Numbered from the stretch's first letter, positions 1-12,865 are shown. The stretch: DNA of 34,041 bases from Ganoderma boninense (GCA_002900995.3 PJEW03000032.1:1-34041), one strand, 5' to 3'. The notes: generated by a model not told the origin, from the sequence alone. A program made the numbers and translations.

Positions 1-1800
1 CCCTTTTCCCCTTTCCTTCCCCTTTCCCCCGCTGTTGGCCCTTTCTTCGCCAGCCCGGGCGCGTCGGGGGGGTGCTCCCCGGCCTGGGGATTGGCCCCCG
101 CGACCCGAAGGGGGGCGTTGCGGGAAAAACAGGGGGCCCCGCCCCATTGAAGGGCCCCGACGCCGTTCCGGGGGGCCCCGAAGTAGCCGGGCCCCCTGGG
201 AGGGCGGCGGGTGCCCCCCCACTTACAAACCCAAAAGCGGGGCGGATCATCCCCGGTCGTGGGGGTAGAAGCTGAGGGGGCCGGGTCCCCGCGAGCAAGG
301 AGGGGGGGGGCAGGACCTTCTGGGGCCCCCATTTCTGCGGGCGGGGGAGGGTGAGACGAATTTTGAGGAGGCGACGAAGACGGGGGGAGTGTGTTATGGG
401 GCCCGCGGCGATGGAGTAATCGGAGGGAGGGGGGTGGAGGACGGGAAAGGGAGAGGAGAGTATGGGATTTGATTATTCATGGCGTAATCCCCATGGCGAG
501 TAGAAAACGTCGTAATGTCGGAGTTTGTAAAAACCCACCGTGCTTCAGACCGGAGAGACCGCGACGCGATGGGTGTCCAGCCCCGGGCACGTGGGGGAAG
601 GGGCCCCCCGGTCCGCTGGGGCCGTACATCCGACATCCTTTTTTCTCTTCGGCTTCTGTTCATTTGCAAACATATTTGATGGACTTTTGTTATCTGATAA
701 CCATATACCTGTTGTCCCACCCGCATGCCCCCGATAGGGACAATTTCTCAGCCTCTGAAAACGCCCCGAAGGGCGGGCACATCTTCCTCGTCAATGCCCA
801 AATCGGTTGACGCTTCCAAAAGAGAGTTTTTTTAAAATATTCCTTTTCTATCCAGTCCGAGCATTCTATCGTAAGTTGCAAAGGCTAAAATGTCAACTAA
901 CTTCGTCGAAGAAAAGGGAAACCGACTAGCAACAAGTAAATACATACATTCCAACCAGAGGAGGCAGCAAATGCTAATATACTTATGTAAAAAAAGAAAG
1001 GGTTGGGCCCCCCCCCAAAAAAAGTCCGCCCGGGGGATGCACCCTACGGGCGAAGCCAAAAACCCCATTCCCCAACAAAGGATGGGGTTTTGATGGCCCC
1101 TGGTGCGGAAAACCTACCGTCATCCTTGCGGCCCCAAAAACCCCCCAGGCCCCCCTGAGTGATGATTTGGGGGAAGTGGGGGGAGCGTTAACACGCGAAC
1201 CCCGGAACCGGTCTGCGTTACCCCCAAGGGGAATTTTGGCGCTCGATTTTGGGATCCGGGGAGACACCAAAACCCAGATGAAGGGGGAGCGGGGTTTTTG
1301 GATTTGGGCCCTTTATTCGCATCCCTTTTACGCAGGACGCGCCTCAGGAGCCGCCTTTGGGGCCCGGTGGGGGCGGAGAGGGGAATTTAAACCCTGATGG
1401 TTTTGATCATCTGGGGCAGGCTTGGGAACGCAGCTGTTTGCTGCGGGCCCTGGGGAACCCCGGGAAGATTTTTTGACCTTTACGGGGTCCGGGGGAGGTA
1501 AATGACACACGTCTGTGTCAGGAAAACGCGCGTAGAAACAGGGGGGGGTTGTCTGGGGGGAGGAAACCCGATGGGGGCCCTTCTGCGTGGGGGGGCGGGG
1601 AAGATTTTTGCCGGGTTTCCCTTTTCTGGGGGGCGTTGCTGGGGGGGCCAGCCAGGCCGGACCCCTGCAAGGGTCCCTGCGACCCCGACACAAGCTAGCT
1701 CGCGGGGTAAGGCGGCGCAAGCCACGAAGACCACCAGAGGTTTCCCCAAAGGGAACTCAAAGGTCAGCCGATGGAAGGTCAGGAAACTGGTTTAAATAAC
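1..1800. other. Homopolymer-rich contig end, no credible gene
   Basis: This stretch is crowded with C and G runs of 5-10 bases and A runs, for example around 301-310 and 1009-1022. Open frames here are glycine/proline-rich and show no recognisable domain, splice pattern or codon bias. The texture is unlike the rest of the window. It is most simply explained as an unpolished or low-coverage contig end. A genuinely G/C-rich subtelomeric or satellite-like sequence is the alternative. No telomere repeat is visible. Confidence 0.55.
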
Positions 1801-3295
1801 AGGTCTCCATCCGGAGATGGAGGCTTCGAACAGAACTCTCCGATCGCCGATAATGATGTGTTTTACGGTTCGAGGTCACGGTGCATGCGCAGAGCATCCT
1901 TCGCTGGCGCATGACACCCTTGGCGGCATATGAACCCTTTCGGGATGAATTGTAGCTACCACGCCAGGCGGCGAAGTCGTGGGTTCTGGCGGGCGCAGGC
2001 ACCAAAGTGGAAGTGCTGCTGAAATCAGCTGTCGCATCTCTAAACCTGGCCCAGATTCGCAGGCCAAGCGAATAACAGGGTGCACAGGGGGAAGTCGAAG
2101 AAAGAAACCCGTCTGGCCACTCCACTCTCGAGCGACGAATGTTATAGGCACCGCCAGTACGACCTTAGAATAGACACTCGATTCTGAGCCTCGATGCGAC
2201 GAAGCACATGAGTACAACCACCTACCGCATGCATTGCACACGTACGAGATGTGTAAGATAGAATGTGTCTCCAATGGCTGTCTTCGGTGGGAGTGCTCCA
2301 AACTCAAGCCCGTACAAACCACAGAGCGCTACCAGCAAGTCTTAGCAGGTATTCACCGTACACCAAGGGATTGAATTGCGACCGGCCGTTATTCAAGGTA
2401 TCATTGTCGCAGGAAGTACCTGCTGTCGCGAGGCGAGCACTCAAGTCCTCAACGCGATGGACTTTGATTGGCAGGTATGACTTACATTAAAACATCCGTC
2501 GAGTGCCCTCTGACGCAGACGCCTTGGTCAACTTGAGGCCAGTGATGCACCCCCATGCGTCGAATGTCTTTCGTGGCGCATTGGTGGCGTTCGAAATGGG
2601 CTTCGAATGGCACGAGCCCCGCAGCGAAGGTCATTAAATTGTTTCATCTTCGTGGATCGTCAGGTTGCTTCCAGTCGCAGGCAAGCCGGTTCGGCATACC
2701 GCTAGCAGCCTAACGTCTGAATGACCAATGCAGCAAATTCGTCGATGCTGTAAGAACTAGGTTTTCGCCACGGATCGTTCCGCGAAGCACTTCGTTGTCG
2801 ATCAGACCCACGAAGACTCCGCTTTCGGCAATGGAAGTAGTTGGCCCATGCGATAGCTCTCCCTCCCCATATACAGCTGCCTAGTATCTTGGCTATGTAG
2901 GAGGAACATGAATAAAATTATAAAATGGTGAAACTTACCGCATACAACTGCCTTTGGCTGTGATTTCCTGAGCGTGCTGGCGTCCGAATACAACTGGGGT
3001 TCGAGTTGACGATCTTGAAGGACATGATAGGTGTTGTGGTATCGTCCGCTTGCGCCGGCGGATGAGAAGACGGGTCCGAGTCACCCATGCACGATGACGA
3101 GAGCATCATGCATGCACAGGCGCGGGTGCTAGTGGGCGCTTCAGTCCATACCACGACAAGCCACGACGTCCGCCGGCCCCAACGCCCCACCCCTCCGTCT
3201 AGTGCCACTACCCCAGCCTCGTCCGACAAGGTCCCCTGCCTCATTCTTCCATCCACCCACCGCGAACCACCTAGATCCACCTCGCATATCTCAAC
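1801..3295. other. Intergenic stretch with no recognised gene
   Basis: The sequence returns to ordinary composition here, but no open frame gives a recognisable protein and I find no convincing exon chain on either strand. The last few hundred bases may include the promoter and 5' untranslated region of the pyruvate carrier gene that follows. No TATA box or other motif stands out. Confidence 0.4.
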
Positions 3296-4081
3296 GATTT
3301 CGGAGCAGCGGCCTCTTGCAGGAGCTTCCAGGTTCCAAGCTTTATGAACCACCCAGCAGGTGCGTAACGGATCCTTAATGGATGCAGAATCTGCGCCTGA
3401 ACGGAAAACGAAGTTTGCTCTTCATGGCCTGCCTTGCCCTTCTGCTTCACTCGCTATCTGCACCTCCCTCTCCAACGCGTTTCACCTGGATGTATGCGCA
3501 TGCAGGCCCGAAAACGGTCTTCTTCTGGGCGCCAATGATGAGAAGTGGTGCCTGGTCGCGGCGGGCTTGAAGGACTTGTCGCGCCCGGGGACAAGCTCTT
3601 GCGGTGTCAAAATCTGGGTGCGTCCAACTACTCGCTTTTTTTCGTAGAGTTGACTAACGAAGGTGCGTGCGTCGACGACGTCGTCCTGTCTCCCCCATTA
3701 TATGCCCCCTCTGCCCCCTTCGGTGTGTGCTATTTTGTTCGGCAGCCCTGGCCGCCACGGGTTTCATCTGGGTGCGGTACTCCTTCGTCATCACACCGAT
3801 CAATGTCAGCTTGGCTGCTGTGCGTATCCATTTTTACTAGCCTGGCGGATGTTTCTTGACCGTTTTCACAGGTCAACTTCTTCGTCGGGTCAACGGGGTT
3901 GGGCCAGCTGGCTCGTATCTGGCAGTGCGCTTCATTTACTTCCTTTGTTTCACAACTGTCTGAATGCGTCCTTCTCAACAGTTACCAGCGGACGCAGGAT
4001 GACCCTGTTGCCAGGTACTTCGGAACTGCGGGGCTTGCGACAAAGGACAAATCCGAGGCGTCCCCCAAGACTACCGCCTGA
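3296..4081 (+). CDS. MPC2: Mitochondrial pyruvate carrier subunit, MPC2 type, with frame breaks
   Basis: MPC2-type proteins pair with MPC1 in the inner mitochondrial membrane to import pyruvate. Spliced translation gives the family hallmarks: MNHPAGPKTVFFWAP, a K-W-x-LVAAGLKDLSRP stretch, ATGFIWVRYSFVITP and VNFFVG followed by GQLARIW. Exons are about 3296-3359, 3506-3617, 3746-3819, 3872-3924 and 3982-4081. All introns have GT-AG ends, and two (146 and 128 bp) are longer than usual here. The stop is TGA at 4079-4081. Three small length errors break the frame: one base missing from a T run near 3342, a 1-2 base change near 3540 after the two Met codons, and one G missing near 3592. The expected start codon near 3296 reads ATT. 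The protein is otherwise well conserved, so sequencing error is as likely as a pseudogene. The family call is firm; intactness is not. Confidence 0.85.
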
Positions 4082-6525
4082 GTACATTAGATCCTAGACT
4101 ACTTATTCGCTGCTATTCTTTTCTTGTTCGAGCAGACGTTATTTTTTCTGTGCCGACTGCATGGAAGCTGGCCATTTCGGCTTTACAAAACTGGCGCGCG
4201 CCAGAAGCGGGCCATGCGGTTGACGCTCGTGCACCTTGAGGCGAACGGATGTCACCACGCAATTTCCTGAGGTGGATGAGGCCTGGCCGTCGGCGCGATG
4301 CTTTGCGCTTACAGCTGGAATATTAACACGTTCTCAGCAACTTTGCCGGTCATTGCGATGCCTCTTTGCGGCCCATGCTGCTGAGCTTCCTCCGGGGCGA
4401 CACGGATCCTCGGCATGAACCATAACACGAGAGTCTCTTGTGATTTCAACGCCATGTTCCTTGGTTCCGCAGCAGTTGGGCTCTGAAGAATACTGGGTGG
4501 ATACCTCGCGTGCACATGCCTGTTCTTGGATATCCAAGTATGTCGTCGAAGGTTCAATTAAAAGACGCGTATTCCTCGACTTCGTCACAACGCACGCTCA
4601 GCGCACCGATACTCCTCAGCGCCCTATACAGCGAATACTGATACTTCAACCCCCCTCCCGCTGAGTTCGTTTAGTCCAGCAGCAACCTCAAAATACCATG
4701 CACTAGACTTGTGCAGGTTCGTAGCGGCACTTGATCTTCTGAGAGTACTGAATTTTCTTTCGAAGACCGACCGGGGTTAGCATTAAGTTATAGCCTTGGA
4801 GGATTTGCCTGCATTAGCTAGCCACTTCTCAGGCCCCCTCCAGAGATAGACGATTACGGCGTCCATTCCTGACTCAACTGACTTCCCTTGCACAATTCAG
4901 CATGGTGTTCAGGCCTAGTACGCCCACAGCTCCAGCCTCCTCTTGCTACGCCGAGCGTCTGACCCACTACCACCAGCTCTACGGTAACGAGGTTGTGAGT
5001 GCTACCCGCGGCATTATTTTCGATCCTTACGGCTTACGCATCGATATCTTCAACACGCGTTCATGGGGTGGCGATTTGACCTCATTATGCGCGCGAAGTC
5101 AACGTATCACCTCGCCGTCGGCCTCTTCCCATCGATGTCGACCTCACGGAGTCGTAACGTACCTGCGGGATCGGTCAAGAGTCTGCTCGTCATGGGTGCC
5201 ACGATGGCCTTCGGCTGGATCGTTGTGGCAGGTGAGGACGCTCGCGTTTATCCTTACGTAGGGTTGAACGTGCTCAGTGCGCAAAGTTCTCAGTTCTCCT
5301 TCGCCGCCAGCCGTTTATAGGCGCCCTCTTTCCTCCACCACTCAACTTCTCTTGCGCTGGCCATAGGGGCTTTCTGTCTTCCGCGGACACACCGTTATAT
5401 CACTGCGATTGTGACGGCCTCCTCGCGAGCGTACGTTCTCCCGCAGTATGTAGGCCGCCGAGCCCGCCGAACTTGGTACGCACGTCAATCCGATCGTCTG
5501 ACGCACCCGAACAGGATTCACAATCGACTGGGACTGGGACGGACTTACTGCAGCCTGAGTGCGACGCGCGATCAGATTAGATATTACTCATTGTCGACGT
5601 CATAGGCCTGCTGCACCTCGCTCGCGCGCACAGCCTTCATCGCCGCGAGCGAAGCCCGCCACACTCCGTTCGATCGCCCGCAGCTCCGCTTCACTGCACG
5701 ACCAGGGGAGCGCGTCGCGTCGCAGGCTGTCGCAGGGGGCCACCAAGCACCGTCCTGCGCGAGTGCCCCGCTGTCGATCATTCGAGTCGCGAGCGCGGAG
5801 GGTTCAAGTTCTGAGCTTCTGGCGAAGGCTCAGCACTCAGCGCCTCGTACGGTCGCACGGAACTAAAACTTTAACCATCTTGCCTCAGCAGATCGTGCGC
5901 AGCCTTCCCGCAGGCGTGGATGCACTCGAGCGACCCCGGTTGCCATCAGCCACGTTGGCGGGGGACTGACAAGGAGCGCGATGGGTAGGGACAAGGCATC
6001 CAGGACTGAGGGCAACTCCTCGGGCTCAGGCTGTTGGATGACACAGAATGCTGCGGGGTGCAGTGTGGATGGGGGAGGGGCGTGGTCTGGAGTCTGAGAT
6101 GTGAAACTCTAGACATATGTACTGGCACTGTTGTGGTCTCGCGCTCGTGTTGGGGGTTGGACTGCGTCGGACTGGGTATTTCGTTTTCGTATGTAGATGC
6201 TGTCTCTTGCAGGACCAAAGCAATAGGGATTTCATTTTTGCTGCTTCTTCTGCAGACGCACGCAGTATTCCAAACAGCTTCGTGGTCCTTGATCGCCTCG
6301 CAGGCATGCCGACTCCTCAAGCCTCAGGCTCAAGGGCGGCGCGGCGGCATGAGTTTGAAACCCATGCGGGCGCTTTCTCGGTGGAGCCTAAATTGGACTT
6401 AATTGGAGCAACTTCGCGCCTTCAAGTTGTGCAACTTGCTAGGGAACCAAACGCTCTCCTCAGCTTGCCTCAAGCCCAGGTTGTATCGCCTGTGCACGGC
6501 AGCCCTGCTCGCGTCTGTCAAGAGC
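4082..6525. other. Region without an assignable gene
   Basis: No known family is visible on either strand. The best coding hint is on the plus strand around 4902-5320. An ATG at 4902 opens a frame rich in Pro/Ser/Thr, and a second frame at 5063-5320 holds a hydrophobic stretch (about 5183-5235) that could be one membrane helix. A GTGAGG donor-like site follows at about 5232. These could be exons of a small membrane protein with indels between them, but I cannot name it. The 5584-5970 segment is GC-rich and Arg/Ser-rich in every frame and looks non-coding. Confidence 0.3.
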
Positions 6526-6531
6526 TATAAA
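6526..6531 (+). promoter_or_regulatory. Candidate TATA box of the P-type ATPase gene
   Basis: TATAAA lies about 110 bases before the chosen ATG at 6636 of the downstream ATPase gene. Position and orientation suit a fungal core promoter. There is no direct evidence for a transcription start. Confidence 0.35.
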
Positions 6532-6635
6532 GAGGACCCAGTATACTTAGGACGTCGACTGTTACCCTAGCGCGGCAGCATAAAAAGGTGCCACTCTCGC
6601 CTGATCAGAGCCTCGTAACAGCCGATCCCTCCGGA

Positions 6636-9600
6636 ATGTCCTTTCCTCCAACCTCTCTCGACCTCGAAGCCCAGTCTGAGAAGGATACATACGTCGCTCA
6701 TGTGACCTTAGAACTTGACGATCATGGTCGCCCCCGCTCTGCCCTCAGCCCTCCTCGTCTGACGCGACCACCGAACTCGCTCCTCGCCTGACAACTGAGT
6801 TTCGTACTCTCAGCATCCACGTCGAGACGCGAGCTCGCCCGAAGGAGTGGATCCGGCGTATCTGAAGCTATACGCAGCAAGGCTGTCAAAGGCAAGTTCC
6901 TTACTTTCTGGCTGTGACGCCACCGATACACGTGTACGATGTGCTCACCACAAACTCGTAGATCTCATCTCTCTAGACTGGCACACCATCTCCGCCGACG
7001 AGGCCCTCCAGCGGCTGCGTGTCTCGCCTCAACTGGACTCGACAACGCGCAGGTCCAGCGTCGTCAGCAGGAATCAGGCAGAAATGTCATCACCCAGCCC
7101 AGGCGCAACGTCCTGCGCAAGCTTCTTGAGTGGGTGCTTGGCGGATTCGGGAGTCTACTCCTCGTAGCGAGCATACTGTGCTTCGTTTCCTGGTATGTCT
7201 GTGCCAATTCGCATTTATTATGACCGGCGCTGTACGACTATACTCGTTCCAACAGGAAGCCTCTCGGCGAACCGCACCCCCAGATTTCAACTTAGCACTG
7301 GCGTCGTGCTTCCTCGTCGTGCTCTTCCTCCAGGGGGCTTTCAATGCCTGGCAGGATTTCTCGAGTCGAAGTCATGTCCTCCATCAAGGACATGCTTCCT
7401 TCCGACTCGTCATCCTCAAGAACGGGAACAAAGTCAAGCTGCCGGCTGCAGAGCTCGTCAACGGCGATCTCGTCTACATCGGCTTGGGAGAGAAGGTCCC
7501 GGCAGACTTGCGGCTCATTCAAGTCAGCTTGGATTTCAGGTTCGATCGCAGCATCATCACGGGAGAGGTGGGTAGACATCGATTTTCGATCGCTGCGTAG
7601 CTCGCGGCTTACTTCGGTTTTCAGAGCGAGCCCATCGCAGGGCGTGTTGACCCGACATCTCAAAACTTCCTCGAGGTAAAACCCCGCCTACAATATCTGC
7701 ATACCATGAACACTGACCGCGCCCCCCAGACAAAGAACATCGCATTGCAGGGGACGCACTGCGTTGGCGGTTCCGGTGTAGGTTTGGTTATCCAGACAGG
7801 CGACAACACTGTCTTGTACGTCCGGAATATCTCCGACTTTGCGAGACAATGCTAACTTAAGCTGATGTCTTCATCTTCCAGTGGCCGAATCGCGAAGCTT
7901 TCCTCTATGGAGTCATCAGGGATGACGACGCTGCAACGGGAGGTTTTGTTTTTGGTCATGCTCATCGCCTCCCTGGCGACCGCCATTGCTGTTCTGCTCG
8001 TCGTCCTTTGGGCCACATGGTAAGTATCTGCTAATGCTAACATATCTTATTTGCCTTGCTTACGGGAATCCGTCAGGCTGAGACACTCCTATCCATCGTA
8101 CATCAACGTCTCTGGCCTGCTGATTGACATCGTTTCTGTAATGGGTAAGCTCAATTCACGTCGAATCGTAGAGCATGTCTCATTTGTTGTCCTCAGTTGC
8201 ATTCCTGCCAGACGGATTGTAAGTTCGACCTTATCTCAATTTATGTCCTATCATAAACCGTATGGCAGGCCGCTCGCCGTAACCCTTTCGATCGCCAAGA
8301 TCGCGCATACACTCAGTCAACACAAGGTTCTCTGCAAGTAAGGCTATATGCTGAGGTTTCTTGGCGCTCCTTGACCATGCAACACACCAGATCGCTTGTC
8401 ATCGTCGAGACACTGGGTGCTGTGAATGTCCTGTGTTCCGTGAGCTCCCTCAATCCTCAATACCTATGCAAAGCTGATCATCCATGTCACAGGATAAGAC
8501 TGGGACCTTGACACAGAACAAAATGCACGTTGTCAACGTAGCTGTAAACGACGTTGACTACGAGTCTGAGACGTTCGGCAAGATCCTCGCAGACGCTACG
8601 CCCGAGGCAGCAGCGAACCTGTCTCAAGTAGTCGCCGTTGGCGGTTTGTGCAACTCTGCCATCATCGGTGGAGGAAAGGAAGGCGGATCCGGGCGGTCAA
8701 TCATGGGCAACGAGACAGGTAACCTTTTGACTCGATTGCACACTTCCCTCAGCTTACTCATAATCGGCTAGACGTCGCTGTCCTGCGATTCTCGGAGGCC
8801 GTAATGTCTGTGGACTCTTTGCGCGACGACTGGATAGAGATATTCAGGGTCAACTTCAATTCGAAGGTGAACGCGACGTGCCTCTAGTCCGGGCGCTGCT
8901 GACACCGCCGCACAGAACAAGTATATGCTCAAGCTTTTCAAGTGCGCCGACACCAATGCACCAGCACCAGTCGCGGCTTGGGACAACTTCGCTCCTTCAG
9001 ATTCGTTGCTTGTCGTCAAGGGCGCACCCGACGTCCTGCTGCCGCGCTGCAAGTTCGCCTTGGACCCCCAAGGCGGCAAGCCCACCCCCCTCTCCGACAG
9101 CGCGATCGAGCGTATCACGCGCGTGCAAGAGAAGTGGGCGCGCGACGGACAGCGCGTCCTCCTCCTCGCGCGCAGGGTCGTTCGCGAAGACGAGATACCC
9201 AAGAGCGCCGACCCTCTGTCGGAGGAGTTCGGCGAGCTGGTCGAGACGCTCCGCAACGATCTCATCATCGTCGGCATGGTCGGGCTCATCGACCCCCTGA
9301 AGCCGAGCATCCCGCACGTCGTCAAGACCTGCCGGCGGGCCGGCATCCGCTTCTTCATCGTCACAGGTATGCTTTCGCATTTCGTTCCTCGCATCGTGTT
9401 TTCTAAGTGTCCGTGTGGCAGGCGACCATCCCACGACCTCAGTGGCGATCGCCGCGCGCGCCGGCATCGTCACGAACGCAGAGCGCATCCACCGGTGCGC
9501 CGACCTCTCCACAGCCGTCGCCGACTCGGACTCGGACCGGGACAAGCTCGACGCCGAGACGCCGCAGGGCATCGTGATCACCGGGCCCGAGCTCGACGAG

Positions 9601-11126
9601 CTCGACGCCGCCCAGGTCGAGCGGCTGTGCGGGTACGAGGAGATCGTGTTCGCGCGCACGACGCCCGAGCAGAAGCTCCGGATCGTGAACGAGTTCAAGC
9701 GGCGCGCGTGCGTCGTCGCGATGACGGGCGACGGGGTCAACGACGCCCCGTCGCTCAAGGCTGCCGACTGTGAGTGTCGCTCCCGCGCGTGTACCGCGCG
9801 CGCTACCTGAGTGCTGATTTATCATCTCGATGGTTTCGTGCGTGCGTGGTAGGCGGGATCGCAATGGGCGACGGGTCGGACGTCGCGCGGGAGGCCGCGG
9901 ACATGGTCCTGCTGGACGACTTCTCGGCGATCATCGTCGGCCTCAAGTACGGGCGGCTTGTGTTCGACAACCTCAAGAAGACGGTGCTTTATCTCATACC
10001 CGCTGGAAGGTACGCCTCTCACATAATTCGAGTTTGACGAGGCTGTGCCGTTGATACAGTTGTACGTAGTTTCTCTGAGCTCGTGCCCATCCTGTCGAAC
10101 GTCCTCATCGGGGTGCCGCAGTTGCTCAGCAACATTCAGTACGGCTTTCTAGTTTTGTGCCCAAGTCGTGAGCTAACGACAATCTGATAGGATGATTCTT
10201 ATCTGCGTCGCGGTATGCCCCTGTCTACTGTCTGTGTTGGCGCGATTCTGACTAGGTTGTAGACAGATGTCTTGCCAGCCTTGAGCCTCTGTCTGGAGCC
10301 TCCGGAGATGGACCTCCTCGAACGGCCACCTCGTAATGTCAAGACGGAGCACTTGGTGAACTGGCGATTGATATTGCACGCCTACGGCTTCCTCGGGATT
10401 CTCGAGTCGCTATGCGCGATGTCCATGTGCGTGCTCGGGTGCTCGCTTCGCGCCATCGCTTACCAAGCTGTTGTTTTGTACGCGCAGGTCGTTCTGGTAC
10501 TTGCAGCGCAACGGCGTCCCCTTTTCGAACCTCATACTCGGGTTCGGAAACTGGCCAGGCTTGACCGACGAGCTCCTCTTCAGGGCGCAGAGCGTGAACT
10601 TCTTCACCCTCATCCTCATGCAATGGGGGTGCGTCTTCCTTTCGTCCCTGCGTCCGTTCGGCACGACCACGCTTATCCACGATTTATCCCGCCCTTTATT
10701 TCCCTCTAGAAACCTCTTCGCGACCAGGGGACGGAAGCTCAGCATCGTGCAGCACCGGCCGACGTCCAACCCGTGGGTCTTCGCAGGCGCAGGTGCCGCG
10801 TTGTCCATCGGCATTTTCTTCCACTACGTCCCGTGGTTGTGGGTCCCCCTCTTTCCTTCAGCTTATTGCAAGCTCCTGCCAGTGTGCGGTACTGACCGGC
10901 ATCGTACCCACAGCCATGGCATATTCCAGACGCGGCCGGTCCCCGTCGAGTTCTTCTTTATACCCCTCACGTTTGCGCTCGGCCTGCTGTTGTGCGTGTT
11001 TTTCGCTTCGTTTGCTGCGGGGAGTTTGTGCTCACAGTTCTGTTTGCGCTGGCAAGGCTGGACGAGGTGCGCAAGCTTGTTGTCAGGCGATACCCGAAGA
11101 GCTTGTTGGCGAGGATCGCGTGGTAA
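6636..11126 (+). CDS. P-type (type II) cation-transporting ATPase, Na+/K+-ATPase-like
   Basis: This ATP-driven membrane cation pump is made of many short exons. The N-terminal part gives a first membrane helix (exon ending 7192), then the actuator domain with the TGE-SEP loop split by an intron at 7568-7624. M4 reads FLPDGLPLAVT across the intron at 8219-8268. The phosphorylation motif DKTGTLTQN starts at 8493. The nucleotide-binding domain has KGAP near 9017, and the hinge [15 protein letters not shown] starts near 9724. The C-terminal membrane region follows and ends IAW-stop at 11124-11126. Clear introns include 7193-7255, 7676-7729, 7816-7881, 8020-8076, 8145-8196, 8338-8390, 8440-8492, 8719-8771, 8867-8915, 9367-9421, 9770-9852, 10010-10069, 10139-10190, 10213-10262, 10427-10487, 10629-10709, 10839-10913 and 10992-11056. 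The M5-M10 region resembles type IIC or ACU-like fungal alkali-cation ATPases more than PMC1/PMR1 calcium pumps, so Na+ or K+ is the likelier substrate. The frame slips by single bases several times before about 7450, often in homopolymers. ATG 6636 is the best start but is uncertain. Confidence 0.88.
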
Positions 11127-12667
11127 TGGTGCTGGTGCTATGATCTCCCCGTATGACCTTTCACGACATATAGATGCAAGAATGTACAACAGGGTGTTGG
11201 AATTAGAATGCATTGGCCCACTGGCAGTCCGTGCGGCGAAAAATAACTTCGAGTGCCTTGCAGACTCCGAGTCGCGCTGCCACAAGATTCACACATTTGC
11301 ATTTGCCTGTGCGGTAAATCCAATCCGCATTGAAAGGACAATACCCCGGTGTCCGAGAATGCGAGCTAATAATCGTGGGACCTCGACGAACGCAAATAGG
11401 TATCACGAAACAGTCTAGTACCCGAAGAAGTCCCCAGTCTGCGAAACCAACATTGAAAAAAGGACGTGTACTAACTACGGACCCCGTTCGTCTATTGGAA
11501 GAACATCGCACATCCCCGTACAGCCTCAAAGAAGACGTGGAAGGTTCAAAGCTAAAGCTTGAAGCTCCTGCCGCCGGGGCGGCCACAGTGACAACGGAGC
11601 CATGATGATGCATTTAGAATCGCATTCCAATAGCCATTGCGACTAAATTCAGTTGCGCCGCAGCCACCACTCCTGCCATCAATACCGTCACATGTTCGAC
11701 CCCGACTCTAACCAGCATGCGCCTGCTTAAGGCTAGTAAGTGACATCGTGCGCGCTGCGTCGCGCGCCGGCCCACTGTCCTGCCTCCAATTCCATATTTG
11801 CATAGGGACTGCCTGCGGGAAGCAAACCACACCCACCCCCCAGCGCGAAGCCGGCACGTCGGCCTCAAGCTGAGGGTGCGCGCATGCACACTCCATCGTG
11901 TTCCCGTATCACTGCACGCTCTGGACAGCAACGACAGCGTCTTGGCGCTCGACAGATTCCGCGGGTTACGCGGCCGCAGTGTGAAAGGAGGATATAGTCC
12001 GAGTTCGGGCGAGGTCGTCCAGGGCCGTCGGGTGCAGCATTTGGGAAGATTTGGGAGAAGGGGGAAACCAGCCGCCCGAGGGCGAGTATGCACAAGTGCA
12101 GGGAGACGAAGACTAGAACAGGGGGACGGGAGACGCCATAACGAGAGCTCTAGGATGTAATTCGGATGTCAGACGTCTCAGGCTACAGAAGTGCATTCTG
12201 CAACGCCGGGAAGTTTTGGCTCCTCGAGTACACGATGGCGAGATAGATAGTGGGCCTGCTGAGTTGCGTCGAACAATTCAAAAGAGATGTCGTCTGTGCA
12301 GTTGATGTGAGCTATGGAGTTTCCCAGGAATGGAAGGATCCATTTCATTGCTATCAGGAGTTGGAGAGAGCAGCGAGTCGGTCCGGGAATGTATGGAGGC
12401 GTACGGTGCTTAACCAGTGGTGCCAGGGGGTTCCTTAAGGACATCCATAGAGCAGTAGACGAGAGATCGAGAAGTTCATGCCCAACGCACAAACGAAGGG
12501 AGGTTTCCTGAGAGTGCTGGGCAGGATGTCGATGGATGCAGACCTGATGCAGACACTGCCACGGCACAAACGTTGCGACTGAGAAGCGCCGCGTGACGCG
12601 AGAGCACGTGTGCCTGTGACTGTTCCCAGTGTGACAGCATGGTCGTCTCCGAGTCGGCAAGTTGGTC
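11127..12667. other. Intergenic region, no gene recognised
   Basis: This follows the ATPase stop. Open frames up to about 160 codons exist on the minus strand (11614-12093), but the translation is Arg/Ser/Pro-rich, with no domain and no splice pattern I can support. The first part should hold the ATPase 3' untranslated region and terminator. I see no repeat or RNA gene. Confidence 0.35.
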
Positions 12668-12865
12668 ATGCCAAGGGTGCCCCGCGCGCCTACGGCGCGC
12701 GGAACCTCGGCAACGGGCGCTGCCGACCACTCGGCAAATTTGCCAAGGGTGCCCCCCTGGTCCGCCTTGCCCGAGACGTTCATTGTCAGTTCTCTGGTCG
12801 TCGTAACTTTGGGCTTTCTCGCGGTCTGGTTTGTCTTGACTTTTATCAATATTGTCTGTCTCTAA
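12668..12865 (+). CDS. Possible small single-pass membrane protein, 65 aa
   Basis: A single open frame runs from ATG 12668 to a TAA. The first ~37 residues are polar and Pro/Ala-rich. They are followed by a continuous hydrophobic segment (ETFIVSSLVVVTLGFLAVWF and the next few residues), typical of one transmembrane helix close to the C terminus, like a tail-anchored protein. An opposite-strand frame overlaps it, so coding direction rests mainly on the hydrophobic segment. The phrase GCCAAGGGTGCCCC occurs twice inside the frame, about 70 bases apart. I do not recognise a family. Confidence 0.35.
   Translation: MPRVPRAPTARGTSATGAADHSANLPRVPPWSALPETFIVSSLVVVTLGFLAVWFVLTFINIVCL

Noticed and set aside
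35..810. Proline/glycine-rich open frames in the first kilobase
   Set aside because: They result from long G and C runs and show no coding evidence.
6636..11126. PMC1/PMR1-type calcium pump
   Set aside because: The M5-M10 and actuator regions match Na+/K+-ATPase-like fungal pumps better, so the substrate is left as a cation, probably an alkali metal ion.
12178..12849. 223-codon minus-strand open frame
   Set aside because: Low-complexity, no domain, and it overlaps the better plus-strand frame with a membrane helix. Likely a shadow of GC-rich sequence.
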